From: Staphylococcus marylandisciuri
GTDB taxonomy: Bacteria; Bacillota; Bacilli; Staphylococcales; Staphylococcaceae
DNA: 64,000 bases
Direction of reading: 5' to 3'
Assembly: GCF_025519785.1 (NCBI RefSeq)
Contig: NZ_JAOPKZ010000015.1
Span: 1-64,000 of the forward strand
Position 1 is the first letter of the stretch. Every line of letters begins with the position of its first letter. The notes beneath the pieces were generated by a model. That model was not told the DNA's origin. It saw nothing but the letters and a program-made list of their open reading frames with translations, and ran no database searches. Below are positions 29,211 to 38,711 of this stretch, one piece after another. The position numbers and the translations under genes were made by a program.

Positions 29211-29945
29211 ATGTCAGTTAAAGTAGAACATCTCACAGGGGGTTACGGTAAGAAGCCTGTGATTAAAGATATAAATTTCGAACTTGAGCAAGGTGAAATT
29301 GTGGGGCTTATCGGCCTCAATGGAGCAGGGAAGAGTACCACAATTAAACATATGTTAGGTTTATTACAACCAACTGAAGGCGAATTGGTTATTTCAAATA
29401 CAAATATCAAAGAAGATGTTGAAGCATATAGACGAAAGTTATCCTATATACCAGAAGCTCCAGTCATTTATGATGAGTTGACTCTAGAAGAACATATATA
29501 TATGACTGCAATGGCGTACAATATTTCTAGAGAAGAAGCGTTGAATCGTGCTAAACCTTTACTTAAAACCTTTAGACTTCAGGATCAAATGAAAATCTTT
29601 CCTAGTCATTTCTCAAAGGGTATGAAACAAAAAGTCATGATTATCTGTGCATTTATCGTTGACCCTGAACTCTATATTATAGATGAGCCTTTCTTAGGTT
29701 TAGATCCTCTGGGGATACAGTCGATGTTAGATCTGATGGTAGATAAGAAAAAAGAAGGCAGAACGGTCTTAATGAGTACGCACATCCTAGCTACAGCCGA
29801 ACGCTATTGCGATCGCTTTATCATAATTGATCAAGGCGAGATAGTAGCTATAGGTAATTTAGCTGAGTTGAGGGACCAAACGAATATGCATGATAAGACA
29901 TTAGATGAGATTTACATAGAAGTGACTCAAGGTGGTAATCGTTGA
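29211..29945 (+). CDS. ecsA: ABC transporter ATP-binding protein EcsA
   Basis: A 244-residue ATPase with Walker A LNGAGKSTT (about 38), a degenerate signature HFSKGMKQK, Walker B LYIIDEPFLGLDP and the H-loop STHILAT. It pairs with the membrane protein EcsB. In Bacillus the Ecs transporter affects secretion, regulated intramembrane proteolysis by RasP and competence; in S. aureus it influences autolysis, peptide secretion and virulence. GGAGGTG precedes the ATG. The stop overlaps ecsB. Confidence 0.94.
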   Translation: MSVKVEHLTGGYGKKPVIKDINFELEQGEIVGLIGLNGAGKSTTIKHMLGLLQPTEGELVISNTNIKEDVEAYRRKLSYIPEAPVIYDELTLEEHIYMTAMAYNISREEALNRAKPLLKTFRLQDQMKIFPSHFSKGMKQKVMIICAFIVDPELYIIDEPFLGLDPLGIQSMLDLMVDKKKEGRTVLMSTHILATAERYCDRFIIIDQGEIVAIGNLAELRDQTNMHDKTLDEIYIEVTQGGNR

Positions 29946-31168
29946 TGAGTAATCAAGCCATTCATTTATTTAAACAGCGCCGTATAAAAATTGCTAAAGA
30001 AAAACGTTACTATAATAAGTTCATATTTAATGGTCATTTCACTGTCTTTTTAGTGTTACTATTAGGTGCGTTTATACTCGGTTATGGTCAATGGCTAAAG
30101 TCAATCCCGAAAGGTATTAACTATTCTTTGATTACAAGTGTTATCTTTGCGTTAACATCAATGTTTCCGATGAGAACACTTTTACAGAATGCAGACCGGT
30201 TATTTCTACTCCCGTTTGAAAAGAATATGAAAGATTACATCAAGTGCAGTTTAATTTATAGTTATTTCCAACGTGTAATGAGACAAATTGCATTACTAAT
30301 TATTTTCTTTCCATTATTCTTTCAAATTAATCACCATCACTATGCCTTTTATATTCTATTTACAATATTGGCACTTGTGCTACCTTTCACAGGACTAATA
30401 CTGAAGTGGCAATGGTATAAGTACGACCTAGAACATTGGTCCATACATCTTATCCTTTTTATTATTTTCACAGCAGGGTACTATATCACATTAGATACTT
30501 CTCAACTCACCGGCTTGGCGTCAATCGGTATAGTGTTAGCAATATCATTTTTTGTTGGGTTAGCAAATCGTCAACACTTATTTCCATGGGAACGCATGAT
30601 AGATATAGAGACACAGCATCGCACGAATTACTACAAATTTGTTAACATGTTTACGGATGTTAAAGACTTAAGTGAAGCCGCTGTAAGAAGACGGTATTTA
30701 GATCCAGTACTAAGGGTGCCTAAAGCAAGTCATTTTAACGAGAATTATATGTACTTGTTTTTATTTAAAAGAAGTTTTGTACGAGGTAAAGATGCCTTTA
30801 ATATCATTTTGCGCCTCATACTTATAGCTGGTATTTTAATGACTTGGTTACATCAACCGATAGTAAGCTTAATAATTGGTTGTCTGTTCACTTATGTTAT
30901 CTTGCTTCAAATGTCTCAATTCTATACGCAACAAGCTTATGGTTTATGGCCTCAAGTTTGGCCTGTCGACGATAGTAAAGTCATTAAAGGTTATCAACAA
31001 TTTCTTTATCGATTGTTGTTGATTATCGCGCTAGTATTTATTGTTATATATGCTCTAGTTAATCCACTTTACATGTACGCAGGATTACTATTTATCTTAG
31101 TGGGTTGGTTAACTATTTTAAACATTATCAAGAAGCTAAAGTATCAAGAATCATTATTAAAGGATTAA
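29945..31168 (+). CDS. ecsB: ABC transporter permease EcsB
   Basis: A 407-residue membrane protein with about eight hydrophobic segments, typical of EcsB (for example FNGHFTVFLVLLLGAFILGY near 30 and a C-terminal pair around 345-390). The ATG at 29945 overlaps the ecsA stop (TGATG), giving translational coupling; a TTG at 29942 is also possible. The transported substrate is not firmly established, though export of peptides or pheromones has been proposed for the family. The operon ends at a terminator shared with traP. Confidence 0.92.
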   Translation: MSNQAIHLFKQRRIKIAKEKRYYNKFIFNGHFTVFLVLLLGAFILGYGQWLKSIPKGINYSLITSVIFALTSMFPMRTLLQNADRLFLLPFEKNMKDYIKCSLIYSYFQRVMRQIALLIIFFPLFFQINHHHYAFYILFTILALVLPFTGLILKWQWYKYDLEHWSIHLILFIIFTAGYYITLDTSQLTGLASIGIVLAISFFVGLANRQHLFPWERMIDIETQHRTNYYKFVNMFTDVKDLSEAAVRRRYLDPVLRVPKASHFNENYMYLFLFKRSFVRGKDAFNIILRLILIAGILMTWLHQPIVSLIIGCLFTYVILLQMSQFYTQQAYGLWPQVWPVDDSKVIKGYQQFLYRLLLIIALVFIVIYALVNPLYMYAGLLFILVGWLTILNIIKKLKYQESLLKD

Positions 31169-31180
31169 GATATAATGAGA

Positions 31181-31228
31181 GCTCTCTTCAAATTAGCTAA
31201 CGTAAAGCTAAAAGAAGAGAGCTTCTTT
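31181..31228. terminator. Shared terminator of ecsAB and traP
   Basis: GCTCTCTT pairs with AAGAGAGC, with an inner TAGC/GCTA stem, between two convergent genes. It is followed by TTCTTTAT on the plus strand. Confidence 0.75.
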
Positions 31229-31257
31229 ATAATATAAATTATCTACTTTGACTGTGA

Positions 31258-31758
31258 TCAATCTTCGATAGGATAAAGATAGCGTTCAAAGTAACTAGAG
31301 TGTTGTCCTGAAGAACCAAAGAAATGACTCAAGGCACTTTTAGAAAAGTTATCTTTGAAAGTAGTTGATTGTTTAAAATCTTCATAATCTCTCCGTGAAT
31401 TGAAACCGAAATAGATTTTATATGTCATACCTTTAGTCGGTTTTAAGAAACGATAACTCTTAAAGCCAGCAAATTTACCGAAATCAGGAGAGATACTCTT
31501 AAGTTTATTCTCAAGTTGATAAGCGTGATCTTCAGAAGCAGGTATGAATAACACTGAATAGAAATGATCTTCATTTAGCTCTCCCGTTGAATTTATCACA
31601 TCATATATAATTGGGTGTTTCAGTATAGTTTCATCATCAGTTTCTTCGACGATTACCGAAGAATCTGGAGCAGAGAATTGAAGCAAATTGCGTTCTGGAT
31701 TCTTTAGTCTAATTTGATTAAGATAACCATACGTACCATATGTCGCATATAATCTCAT
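31258..31758 (-). CDS. traP: TRAP, target of RNAIII-activating protein (HmoB-like)
   Basis: A 166-residue protein matching staphylococcal TRAP, which contains an antibiotic-biosynthesis-monooxygenase (ABM) domain like haem-degrading HmoB of Bacillus. The start at 31758 (MRLYATYG) follows AAGGGGG; the longer frame to 31815 lacks a signal. TRAP was proposed as a quorum-sensing phosphoprotein acting on agr, a claim later disputed. Its place between ecsAB and the haem genes fits a link to haem or oxidative stress better. Confidence 0.85.
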   Translation of the reverse strand: MRLYATYGTYGYLNQIRLKNPERNLLQFSAPDSSVIVEETDDETILKHPIIYDVINSTGELNEDHFYSVLFIPASEDHAYQLENKLKSISPDFGKFAGFKSYRFLKPTKGMTYKIYFGFNSRRDYEDFKQSTTFKDNFSKSALSHFFGSSGQHSSYFERYLYPIED

Positions 31759-32175
31759 CTTAATTCCCCCTTGAAGCTGCTTGTATTTAGTGCTGGATAT
31801 TGAAGGTAAAATCAAATTTCATAGCCAGCGATCTCATATTTCTATTAACATAATTCTATGATAATCAAACATTTTTAAGAATTTCAAAGCAGGTCTGTAC
31901 TTTGAAAAGTGAAAGCCTCAAAGTTAATACAGCAATTTACCTATAAGATAAGGCTTTATCAAAAGCTCTGTTGATTGAGTTAAAAATGTTAATAGAGATA
32001 AATCAAGCTCGCATATGTTAAGATATTTATTGTCTTTAAATATAACATATACTATGCTGAAATGCTCAGCTGAGCGTGGTGTTTTGTCATTTTTATGACA
32101 TTTAAGCACTTTAAAATACGAACGATAAGGCGTTATGGTAATATAAATAAGAATGATTATTAAGTAGGGGGAAGC
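31759..32175. other. Divergent promoter region between traP and hemE
   Basis: No coding sequence. It contains a GTCATTTTTATGAC inverted repeat at about 32086-32099, and AT-rich sequence (TAATATAAAT, about 32140) suited to a -10 for hemE. I see no clear Fur or PerR box. Confidence 0.4.
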
Positions 32176-33213
32176 ATGGTGTCTACTAAGAATAATACGA
32201 TATTAAATATGATTGCAGGAAAAACAGTGGATCACACTCCTGTCTGGTTTATGAGACAAGCGGGTAGATCTCAACCAGAATATCGACGTTTGAAAGAGAA
32301 GTATTCGTTGTTTGAAATCACTCATCAACCGGAACTTTGTGCATATGTTACGCATTTACCTGTTGATAATTATCATACTGATGCAGCAGTACTTTATAAA
32401 GATATTATGACTCCCTTAAAACCGATTGGCGTTGATGTGGATATAAAGTCTGGGGTAGGGCCTGTCATTTCTAATCCTATAACTTCTGTACAAGACGTAG
32501 AGAAACTAGGTCAAATCGATCCTAAACGTGATGTACCTTACGTACTTGATACGATTAAGTTACTCACTGAAGAAAAATTAAATGTCCCTCTAATTGGATT
32601 TACAGGCGCGCCATTTACTTTAGCGAGCTATATGATTGAAGGCGGCCCATCTAAGAACTATCATATGACCAAAGCTATGATGTATCGAGATGAAGAAACA
32701 TGGTTTAAACTTATGGATCACTTGGTAGAGATGTCTATCACATATGTTACAGCTCAAATTGAAGCCGGTGCCGAATTGATACAAATATTTGATTCATGGG
32801 TAGGCGCACTTAATGTGCGAGATTATCAATATTACATTAAGCCTGCTATGCATAAATTAGTATCTGGAATAAAAGCTAAGTACGACGTTCCTGTTATTTT
32901 ATTCGGAGTAGGTGCTAGCCATTTAGCCGACGAGTGGAATGATTTACCTATAGATGTTCTTGGCTTAGATTGGCGTTTACAAATTTCTGAAGTTAGAGAT
33001 AGAGGCTTTTCTAAAACATTACAAGGTAACTTAGACCCTTCTTTACTCTTAGCTCCTTGGAACGTGATTGAGAAGAACCTTAAGATGATACTAGATGAAG
33101 GTCGGACATACGGTCGGCACATCTTTAATTTGGGGCACGGTGTCTTTCCTCAAGTTAAACCCGAGACGCTTAAGAAAGTAAGCCGTTTCGTTCACAATTA
33201 TACTAAACGTTAA
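32176..33213 (+). CDS. hemE: Uroporphyrinogen decarboxylase HemE
   Basis: A 345-residue cytoplasmic enzyme that decarboxylates four acetate side chains of uroporphyrinogen III to form coproporphyrinogen III. The signatures [14 protein letters not shown] (about 24) and [15 protein letters not shown] (about 73, catalytic Asp) are present, as is the C-terminal [18 protein letters not shown] lies before the ATG. First gene of the hemE-hemH-hemY operon, which together makes haem by the coproporphyrin-dependent route of Gram-positive bacteria. Confidence 0.96.
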   Translation: MVSTKNNTILNMIAGKTVDHTPVWFMRQAGRSQPEYRRLKEKYSLFEITHQPELCAYVTHLPVDNYHTDAAVLYKDIMTPLKPIGVDVDIKSGVGPVISNPITSVQDVEKLGQIDPKRDVPYVLDTIKLLTEEKLNVPLIGFTGAPFTLASYMIEGGPSKNYHMTKAMMYRDEETWFKLMDHLVEMSITYVTAQIEAGAELIQIFDSWVGALNVRDYQYYIKPAMHKLVSGIKAKYDVPVILFGVGASHLADEWNDLPIDVLGLDWRLQISEVRDRGFSKTLQGNLDPSLLLAPWNVIEKNLKMILDEGRTYGRHIFNLGHGVFPQVKPETLKKVSRFVHNYTKR

Positions 33214-33261
33214 AGTTGCAATTATTTGATAAGACTTTTAAAGGAGAAAGGAAGATCTCTA

Positions 33262-34185
33262 ATGACTAAGACGGTAGGTTTGCTAGTAATGGCTTATGGA
33301 ACTCCATACAAAGAAAGTGATATTGAACCATATTATACGGATATAAGACATGGTAAGAAACCATCTGAAGAAGAGATACAAGACTTAAAGGATAGATATG
33401 AGTTTATCGGTGGTCTTTCTCCACTAGCCCATACTACTGATAAACAAGCCGAAGCTTTGTGTGACGCTTTAAATGAGGCTTATGACGATGTGAACTTTAA
33501 GCTCTATATAGGCTTGAAACACATTCACCCTTATATAGAAGATGCAGTGCAAGCTATGAGTCACGACGGGATTGAAGACGCAGTCACTGTTGTTCTTGCG
33601 CCACATTACTCTTCTTTCTCTGTTGGTTCATACGATAAAAGGGCAGAAGATGAGGCGCAGAAATATGCCATCAAACTGACTCATGTTAAACATTACTTTG
33701 AGCAACCTAAATTCATTCAATACTGGACGGAAAAGATCAATGAAACGCTAGATTTAATACCAGATTCTGAACATGATGACACTGTTCTCGTCGTTTCTGC
33801 GCATAGTTTACCTAAGGGGATGATTGAAAAAAATAACGATCCATACCCTAATGAATTGCATGAGACTAGAAAGTTACTTGAAGAGAATTCAAACATTGTG
33901 CATGTGGCAGAAGGTTGGCAATCAGAAGGTCATACTGGGACGCCTTGGTTGGGCCCAGATGTACAGGATTTAACTAGAGATTTATATAACAAGCACGGTT
34001 ATAAGCATTTTATTTACACACCAGTAGGCTTCGTATGTGAGCATTTAGAAGTCTTATATGATAATGATTATGAATGTAAAGTAGTGTGCGATGAACTAGG
34101 TGTAAACTATTACCGCCCACAAATGCCCAATACTGATAGCTTATTTATAGGGGCGATTGTTGATGAGGTTAAATCAATTTACTAA
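33262..34185 (+). CDS. hemH: Coproporphyrin III ferrochelatase (CpfC/HemH)
   Basis: A 307-residue soluble ferrochelatase that inserts ferrous iron into coproporphyrin III. The catalytic His is in VSAHSLPKGM (about 183) and the conserved Glu in CEHLEVLYDND (about 263). The start at 33262 (MTKTVGLLVMAYGTPY) has AAAGGAG further upstream; an alternative at 33226 is less likely. It lies 48 nt after hemE and 17 nt before hemY. The protein lacks the membrane extension and [2Fe-2S] tail of some ferrochelatases. Confidence 0.95.
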   Translation: MTKTVGLLVMAYGTPYKESDIEPYYTDIRHGKKPSEEEIQDLKDRYEFIGGLSPLAHTTDKQAEALCDALNEAYDDVNFKLYIGLKHIHPYIEDAVQAMSHDGIEDAVTVVLAPHYSSFSVGSYDKRAEDEAQKYAIKLTHVKHYFEQPKFIQYWTEKINETLDLIPDSEHDDTVLVVSAHSLPKGMIEKNNDPYPNELHETRKLLEENSNIVHVAEGWQSEGHTGTPWLGPDVQDLTRDLYNKHGYKHFIYTPVGFVCEHLEVLYDNDYECKVVCDELGVNYYRPQMPNTDSLFIGAIVDEVKSIY

Positions 34186-34202
34186 AGGAAGCGTGGATTA
34201 AA

Positions 34203-35603
34203 TTGACTAAACATATATCGATTATTGGCGCTGGTATAACAGGTTTAAGTAGTGCATATTATCTTAAGAAGAAGGATCCAAGTTTAGATGTGACGATCTA
34301 CGAAGCGACAGGTAAATCTGGGGGGAAGATCAAAACGTATCGCCAAGACGGTTATACCATCGAGTTGGGTCCAGAATCTTATCTAGGTCGAAAGAGTATC
34401 ATGACTGAAGTAGCGACAGATATAGGTTTAGGTGATGATATCGAGATAAATCAAACAGGACAATCGTATATATATGCGCATAATAAATTATTTCCTATTC
34501 CAGGCGGGTCAATTATGGGGATTCCCACAGATATTAAACCATTTTTGAACACTAAACTTATTTCTTTTAGAGGTAAGCTCAGAGCTGGTTTGGATTTATT
34601 TAAAAAGCCAACACCGATGGATGGCGATATATCAGTGGGTGAGTTCTTCCGTGAACGTTTAGGGAACGAAATATTAGAAAATTTAATTGAACCGTTAATG
34701 GGCGGTATATATGGAACGAACATTGATCAATTGAGTTTGATGAGCACATTTCCTCAATTTAAAGAACGAGAAGAGAATTATGGAAGTCTTATTAAAGGAA
34801 TGAAGCATGAAAAGGAAGAGCGCCTAAGACAAAAGCAGCTCTATCCAGGTGCCCCTAAAGGTCAGTTTAGACAGTTTAAAAATGGTCTAAGCTCCTTTAT
34901 TGAAAAGCTAGAATTCTATTTGGTGAACCAGTTGGATATAGAGATAAAATATAATACTCCTATTAGGGATATTATCGTGTCCCAAACGAACTATGATCTC
35001 ATCCTTGAAGATGATCAAGTAGAGACCGATGGCGTAATCATAACAACGCCTCATCAATCCTTTATTCAATGGTTTGAGCAAGATCCAGCATTTGATTATT
35101 TTAAAAAGATGGATTCCACAACTGTAGCTACGGTAGTTCTAGCCTTTGATGCCAACAATATTGAGAACACCTATGAAGGGACTGGCTTCGTGATTGCGCG
35201 TACAAGTCATACTCGAATAACCGCATGCACTTGGACTAGCAAAAAATGGCCGTTTACTACTCCACAAGGGAAAGTTCTGTTACGCGCTTATGTAGGTCGC
35301 CCAGGAGATACTATTGTTCAAGATCATAGTGATGAAGAAATAGTAGATTTAGTCAAAGAAGATCTTTCTAAGATGATGACTATCAAAGGCAGCCCTGATT
35401 TCAGTATAGTCCATCGTATGCCTAATAGTATGCCACAATATCACGTGGGGCATATGCAACACATTAAGGATATTCAAGACCATGTAAGAAATACTTACCC
35501 GAGATTACGTATAACCGGTGCCTCGTTTGAAGCGGTTGGTTTACCAGATTGTGTTAAACAAGCACAAGAAACAGTAGAGAGTTTACTAGAAGACTTTCGC
35601 TAA
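34203..35603 (+). CDS. hemY: Coproporphyrinogen III oxidase (CgoX/HemY)
   Basis: A 466-residue FAD-dependent, oxygen-using enzyme that oxidises coproporphyrinogen III to coproporphyrin III; it was formerly called protoporphyrinogen oxidase HemY/HemG. The N-terminal dinucleotide-binding motif is GAGITGLSSAYYL (about 8), and the C-terminal FAD segment TGASFEAVGLPDC is typical. Translation starts at TTG behind GGAAGCG. In the pathway it acts before HemH, though it is third in the operon; HemQ, the last enzyme, is not in this window. Confidence 0.95.
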   Translation: MTKHISIIGAGITGLSSAYYLKKKDPSLDVTIYEATGKSGGKIKTYRQDGYTIELGPESYLGRKSIMTEVATDIGLGDDIEINQTGQSYIYAHNKLFPIPGGSIMGIPTDIKPFLNTKLISFRGKLRAGLDLFKKPTPMDGDISVGEFFRERLGNEILENLIEPLMGGIYGTNIDQLSLMSTFPQFKEREENYGSLIKGMKHEKEERLRQKQLYPGAPKGQFRQFKNGLSSFIEKLEFYLVNQLDIEIKYNTPIRDIIVSQTNYDLILEDDQVETDGVIITTPHQSFIQWFEQDPAFDYFKKMDSTTVATVVLAFDANNIENTYEGTGFVIARTSHTRITACTWTSKKWPFTTPQGKVLLRAYVGRPGDTIVQDHSDEEIVDLVKEDLSKMMTIKGSPDFSIVHRMPNSMPQYHVGHMQHIKDIQDHVRNTYPRLRITGASFEAVGLPDCVKQAQETVESLLEDFR

Positions 35604-35623
35604 GTAAATTTGCAATATAACTT

Positions 35624-35658
35624 GAGTTGATCTTTACGAAGGGATCAGCTCTTTTTTT
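35624..35658 (+). terminator. Terminator of hemEHY
   Basis: GAGTTGATC pairs with GGATCAGCTC, followed by seven T. Confidence 0.85.
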
Positions 35659-35843
35659 AATTTTAAAATACAAATATTGTATAAATTAAGGTTATCTCCT
35701 TTTAAGGTATGTCCATAGAAATTTACCACTTCGATAATGAATGTAATTAGGTGAAGTTAAAATAAGTCTAACCTTTATTTATTTATGTTAAAATTTATTT
35801 GAAAAGGTAATAGTTAATTATGAATGAGAGAGGAGAAACTAAT

Positions 35844-36401
35844 ATGACAGATGTTATCATTGTTCATTCTGTATATGGAGGCTCTTCAAATCACTGGTAT
35901 GAATGGTTGGGTAATAATTTAGAACTTGAAGGTTACAACGTCACTTTATTTAACCTCTCTACTGATCATAGTCAACCAATTGATGTATGGATCGAAGAAA
36001 TGAAACAACAAATTAGTATCGATACATATGAGACGTACTTTGTAACGCACGGCTTTGGAACTATTGCTAGTCTAAAGTTTTTAGAAGATCCTAGTATAAA
36101 AAAGGTAGAAGGTTTCTTCAGTATTTCGGGGTTTAAAGAAGATGCAAAAGATATAGATGAAAATATAAATCTAGACGGTATCACAATTGATTATGATAAA
36201 GTTAAGTCTAAAGTTGATCGCTTTTTTGGTTTAAGTGCAAAAGACGACCAATATGTTTCTTATAAAGAAACTGAAAGATTAATGCAAGCTTTAGATGGTC
36301 GCTGCAGAGTTACGAATAATGGAGGTCATTTTTTAGAAGATAACGGCTTTACCACTTTTACGCGACTCCAAGAACGTATGCAAGGTATTATGAGCGATTG
36401 A
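35844..36401 (+). CDS. RBBP9/YdeN-like alpha/beta-hydrolase-fold protein
   Basis: A 185-residue protein of the RBBP9/YdeN serine-hydrolase group (VIIVHSVYGGSSNHWYEWL near the start). The start at 35844 has GAGAGGAG upstream. The expected nucleophile elbow (HSLG type) reads THGFGTIAS, with Gly in place of Ser, although the distal His (NNGGHFLEDNG) remains. If the alignment is right, the protein cannot act as a normal serine hydrolase and may be a pseudoenzyme. It sits alone between the haem operon and the second tRNA operon. Confidence 0.72.
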   Translation: MTDVIIVHSVYGGSSNHWYEWLGNNLELEGYNVTLFNLSTDHSQPIDVWIEEMKQQISIDTYETYFVTHGFGTIASLKFLEDPSIKKVEGFFSISGFKEDAKDIDENINLDGITIDYDKVKSKVDRFFGLSAKDDQYVSYKETERLMQALDGRCRVTNNGGHFLEDNGFTTFTRLQERMQGIMSD

Positions 36402-36536
36402 TTTCTTAAATATTCAAGACTAGAACAATCAGTTCAAGCTAGTTAACTCAACTAATACAAGTGAGATTGATACTTTAGTCGATAGAATATATATAATAGT
36501 TAAGACTATCATTAGCAGGGGAGAGGTTATTTATGG

Positions 36537-36697
36537 GGTTGAACCATAAAGTTTCTTTGCTCTGAGAAACCGATGCGGGGGCCAAAAAGCAGGATTGGAG
36601 ACATACATTCTTATGATTCGACAGAATTTATAGAACAATTATGTTCATCATTCGGTTTTGCTCAAATCCTAACCGCTTTTACCCCGACCTCGGTATA
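36537..36697. repeat. Family C repeat
   Basis: GGTTGAACCATAAAG ... CTCTGAGAAACCGATGCGG ... AAAAGCAGGATT, then CGGTTTTGCTCAAATCC and CGCTTTTACCCCGACCTC. The last part is the inverse of the module that starts STAR composites. A second near-complete copy is at 40635-40797. Confidence 0.75.
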
Positions 36698-36940
36698 GCT
36701 GAGTTGAACGCAAATATAGACTAGTTGTATAGAGGTTATGCTAAGTAGACCCCCCTTAAAAGGGAAGGTTATCTCGCTCTAATATTATAAAATTTTAGTA
36801 TAATACCATAATTACACAAATTTCTTTTATACACTTATTGACTTTAGGTTAAAAAGTTTATATACTGTAAAAGGCTTGTTAAAGAGATAGCTTCCTTCAT
36901 TAATATATCGTTCGTTTGTAAATTTATTGTAAAGTTTTTG
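36698..36940. other. Gap before the second tRNA operon
   Basis: AT-rich DNA with no gene seen. It ends at the tRNA promoter. Confidence 0.5.
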
Positions 36941-36969
36941 TTGACACAAATAGGGTATGATGATATATT
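36941..36969 (+). promoter_or_regulatory. Promoter of the second tRNA operon
   Basis: TTGACA, 17-bp spacer, TATATT, about 27 bp upstream of the first tRNA. A near-consensus sigma-A promoter, as expected for a stable-RNA operon. Confidence 0.85.
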
Positions 36970-36995
36970 AGCAAGGTAGTCTTATTTATTATTAG

Positions 36996-37069
<74 letters not shown>

Positions 37070-37078
37070 TTATTTAAA

Positions 37079-37154
37079 GGTCCCGTAGTGTAGCGGTTAA
37101 CACGCCTGCCTGTCACGCAGGAGATCGCGGGTTCGATTCCCGTCGGGACCGCCA
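37079..37154 (+). tRNA. tRNA-Asp (GUC), copy 2
   Basis: Identical to 1399-1474. CCA encoded. Confidence 0.95.
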
Positions 37155-37158
37155 TTAT

Positions 37159-37231
37159 GGTTCAGTAGCTCAGTTGGTAGAGCAATGGATTGAAGCTCCA
37201 TGTGTCGGCAGTTCGACTCTGTCCTGAACCA
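37159..37231 (+). tRNA. tRNA-Phe (GAA), copy 2
   Basis: Identical to 1479-1551. Sequence identity with the first array stops just after this gene. Confidence 0.95.
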
Positions 37232-37247
37232 TTTCCTATCGTTGCTT

Positions 37248-37322
37248 GGCGGTTGTGGCGAAGTGGTTAACGCATCGGATTGTGGTTCCGACATTCGTGG
37301 GTTCGATTCCCATCAACCGCCC
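37248..37322 (+). tRNA. tRNA-His (GUG), copy 2
   Basis: Same as 1806-1880 except T for C in the variable region (CCGACATTCG). Confidence 0.93.
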
Positions 37323-37340
37323 CATAATCGTTCCTATTAA

Positions 37341-37414
37341 GCGGGTGTAGTTTAATGGCAAAACCTCAGCCTTCCAAGCTGATGTTGTGGGTTCGATTCC
37401 CATCACCCGCTCCA
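37341..37414 (+). tRNA. tRNA-Gly (UCC), proteogenic
   Basis: Anticodon TCC in CAGCCTTCCAAGCTG with a normal D-loop (AATGGC) and GTTCGATTC T-loop. The translational UCC isoacceptor, in contrast to the three at 2051-2291. Confidence 0.94.
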
Positions 37415-37427
37415 TTTTTACTTTTAT

Positions 37428-37502
37428 TCCACAGTAGCTCAGTGGTAGAGCTATCGGCTGTTAACCGATCGGTCGTAGGTTCGAATCCTACCTGTGGAGC
37501 CA
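37428..37502 (+). tRNA. tRNA-Asn (GUU)
   Basis: Anticodon GTT in CGGCTGTTAACCG, acceptor TCCACAG, encoded CCA. Confidence 0.95.
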
Positions 37503-37505
37503 TAT

Positions 37506-37577
37506 GGCCCCGTGGTCAAGCGGTTAAGACACTGCCCTTTCACGGCAGTAACACGGGTTCGAGTCCCGTCGGGGTCA
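37506..37577 (+). tRNA. tRNA-Glu (UUC)
   Basis: Anticodon TTC in TGCCCTTTCACGGCA, acceptor GGCCCCG with one G-U pair. It also supplies glutamate for haem synthesis through the C5 pathway. Confidence 0.94.
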
Positions 37578-37582
37578 TTCTT

Positions 37583-37613
37583 AACAGAAGTGTTTGATCG
37601 CTTCTGTTTTTTT
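37583..37613 (+). terminator. Terminator between tRNA-Glu and tRNA-Ser
   Basis: AACAGAAG pairs with CTTCTGTT, followed by T residues. tRNA-Ser downstream would depend on read-through or its own promoter. Confidence 0.75.
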
Positions 37614-37624
37614 AATATCACTGT

Positions 37625-37713
37625 GGAAAGTTGTCCGAGTGGTCGAAGGAGCACGCCTGGAAAGCGTGTAGGCGTCATCATGCGTCTCGAGGGTTCGAAT
37701 CCCTCACTTTCCG
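37625..37713 (+). tRNA. tRNA-Ser (GGA)
   Basis: Class II tRNA; anticodon GGA in GCCTGGAAAGC, long variable arm. Integrase remnants follow on the opposite strand about 180 bp away, so its 3' end is a candidate attachment site. Confidence 0.94.
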
Positions 37714-37757
37714 TAGGATAGAGAACAATGGTTGATATTTGTTTTCTTAAAATCACT

Positions 37758-37790
37758 AAGAACGCTGTTATGACGGCGTTCTTTTTATTT
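37758..37790 (+). terminator. Terminator after tRNA-Ser
   Basis: AAGAACGC pairs with GGCGTTCTT (one G-U pair), followed by TTTTATTTTT. Confidence 0.75.
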
Positions 37791-37828
37791 TTGATTAACA
37801 TTCGTTAATATCTGTATATAAATAAAGT

Positions 37829-37893
37829 GGTCAAATTTTGGTCAAATAAATAATATATTTACCTTTTTGGCCTTAAGTTGACCAAATTTAGAC
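37829..37893. repeat. Candidate integrase arm-type sites
   Basis: TGGTCAAATTTTGGTCAAAT as direct repeats, then GTTGACCAAATTTAGACC in the opposite sense, between tRNA-Ser and the 3' end of an integrase remnant. This is the usual place and form of tyrosine-recombinase arm sites. Confidence 0.5.
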
Positions 37894-37895
37894 CA

Positions 37896-38267
37896 TCATA
37901 AATTATCTAGGATTGTAGTAACTTTTTCGTCCTCTGTTGTTTTGTAGTCATCTAATAAGTGACTATATACACGCCATGTAATTTCAATGTTAGAATGTCC
38001 TAATCTTTTACTTACATATTGAATTGATAATCCATTAGCTAATAACGTAGAAGCATGTGTATGTCTTATTGCGTGTAAAGTGTAATTGCCTAACGAGTTT
38101 TGAAGTAAAAATCTTTGAAATGTTTTAGTTACCGCATTATGTGTAATTAATCCTACACCGGTATTAAAAATGTAATTATCATTAATTTTTCTTACTTTGC
38201 TATTCAAGACGCTTTGAATATGTTTAATATCGTGCTTTCCGTTATTTATAGCTTGGAACCCTTGATA
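37896..38267 (-). pseudogene. Tyrosine integrase remnant 1 (C-terminal part)
   Basis: About 124 codons of a phage or island integrase. The catalytic box HAIRHTHASTLLANGLS, then RLGHSNIEITWRVYSHLL with the nucleophile Tyr, are intact and run to a normal stop (KVTTILDNL). Coding can be followed upstream as QAINNGKHDIKHIQSVL until a stop near 38268. The N-terminal domain and the first catalytic Arg are missing, so it cannot work. It lies tail-to-tail with tRNA-Ser(GGA), the usual arrangement for an element integrated at a tRNA gene. Confidence 0.8.
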
Positions 38268-38287
38268 TTAAAGGGTTTTATATTTGC

Positions 38288-38312
38288 AAGTGTCAAAAAA
38301 GTGTCAAGAAAA
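38288..38312. repeat. Second set of candidate integrase arm sites
   Basis: AGTGTCAAAAAAGTGTCA, two direct repeats of GTGTCA (TGACAC on the other strand) just downstream of integrase remnant 2. Similar repeats flank staphylococcal phage and island integrases. Confidence 0.4.
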
Positions 38313-38319
38313 ATTTTTC

Positions 38320-38711
38320 TTACACGTTGACCTTGCTTTTTTTATGTTGATCGAGCAAATGCGAATATAAGTCGAGTGTTTCAGATAGATAATAATTCCC
38401 AAACTTTAACTAATATATTCAATAGATATACCTTTAGAAAGCAGATAAGAAGTATGAGTGTATCTAAGTGAGTAGGGTATTATATCTTTATCTCTGAGTC
38501 CTATGTTTTTCTTAGCATTCTTGAATGATTTATTTGCTGCTGTATGAGTGAGATTAAAAATTTTACCGTCTACGCGGTTGAGGAACTTAGATATTTTAGT
38601 TTTCATAGCTTCGACCTCTTTTATAGATACTTCCACAAATCGATCTACATTATTAGTTTTAGTGATCCTCTTATGAATATGCTCGTCTTTCTTTAAATAA
38701 TCGTCATACAC
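38320..38711 (-). pseudogene. Tyrosine integrase remnant 2
   Basis: The C-terminal half of a different integrase. SLRYTHTSYLLSKGISIEYIS matches the catalytic box but has Tyr where His is usual (RYTH for RHTH), then a stop codon replaces the expected Lys codon. After a frameshift the reading continues as ETLDLYSHLLDQHKKSKVNV, which includes the Tyr motif. The 5' part is missing. It lies directly upstream of remnant 1, suggesting successive or nested insertions at this tRNA site. Confidence 0.75.
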
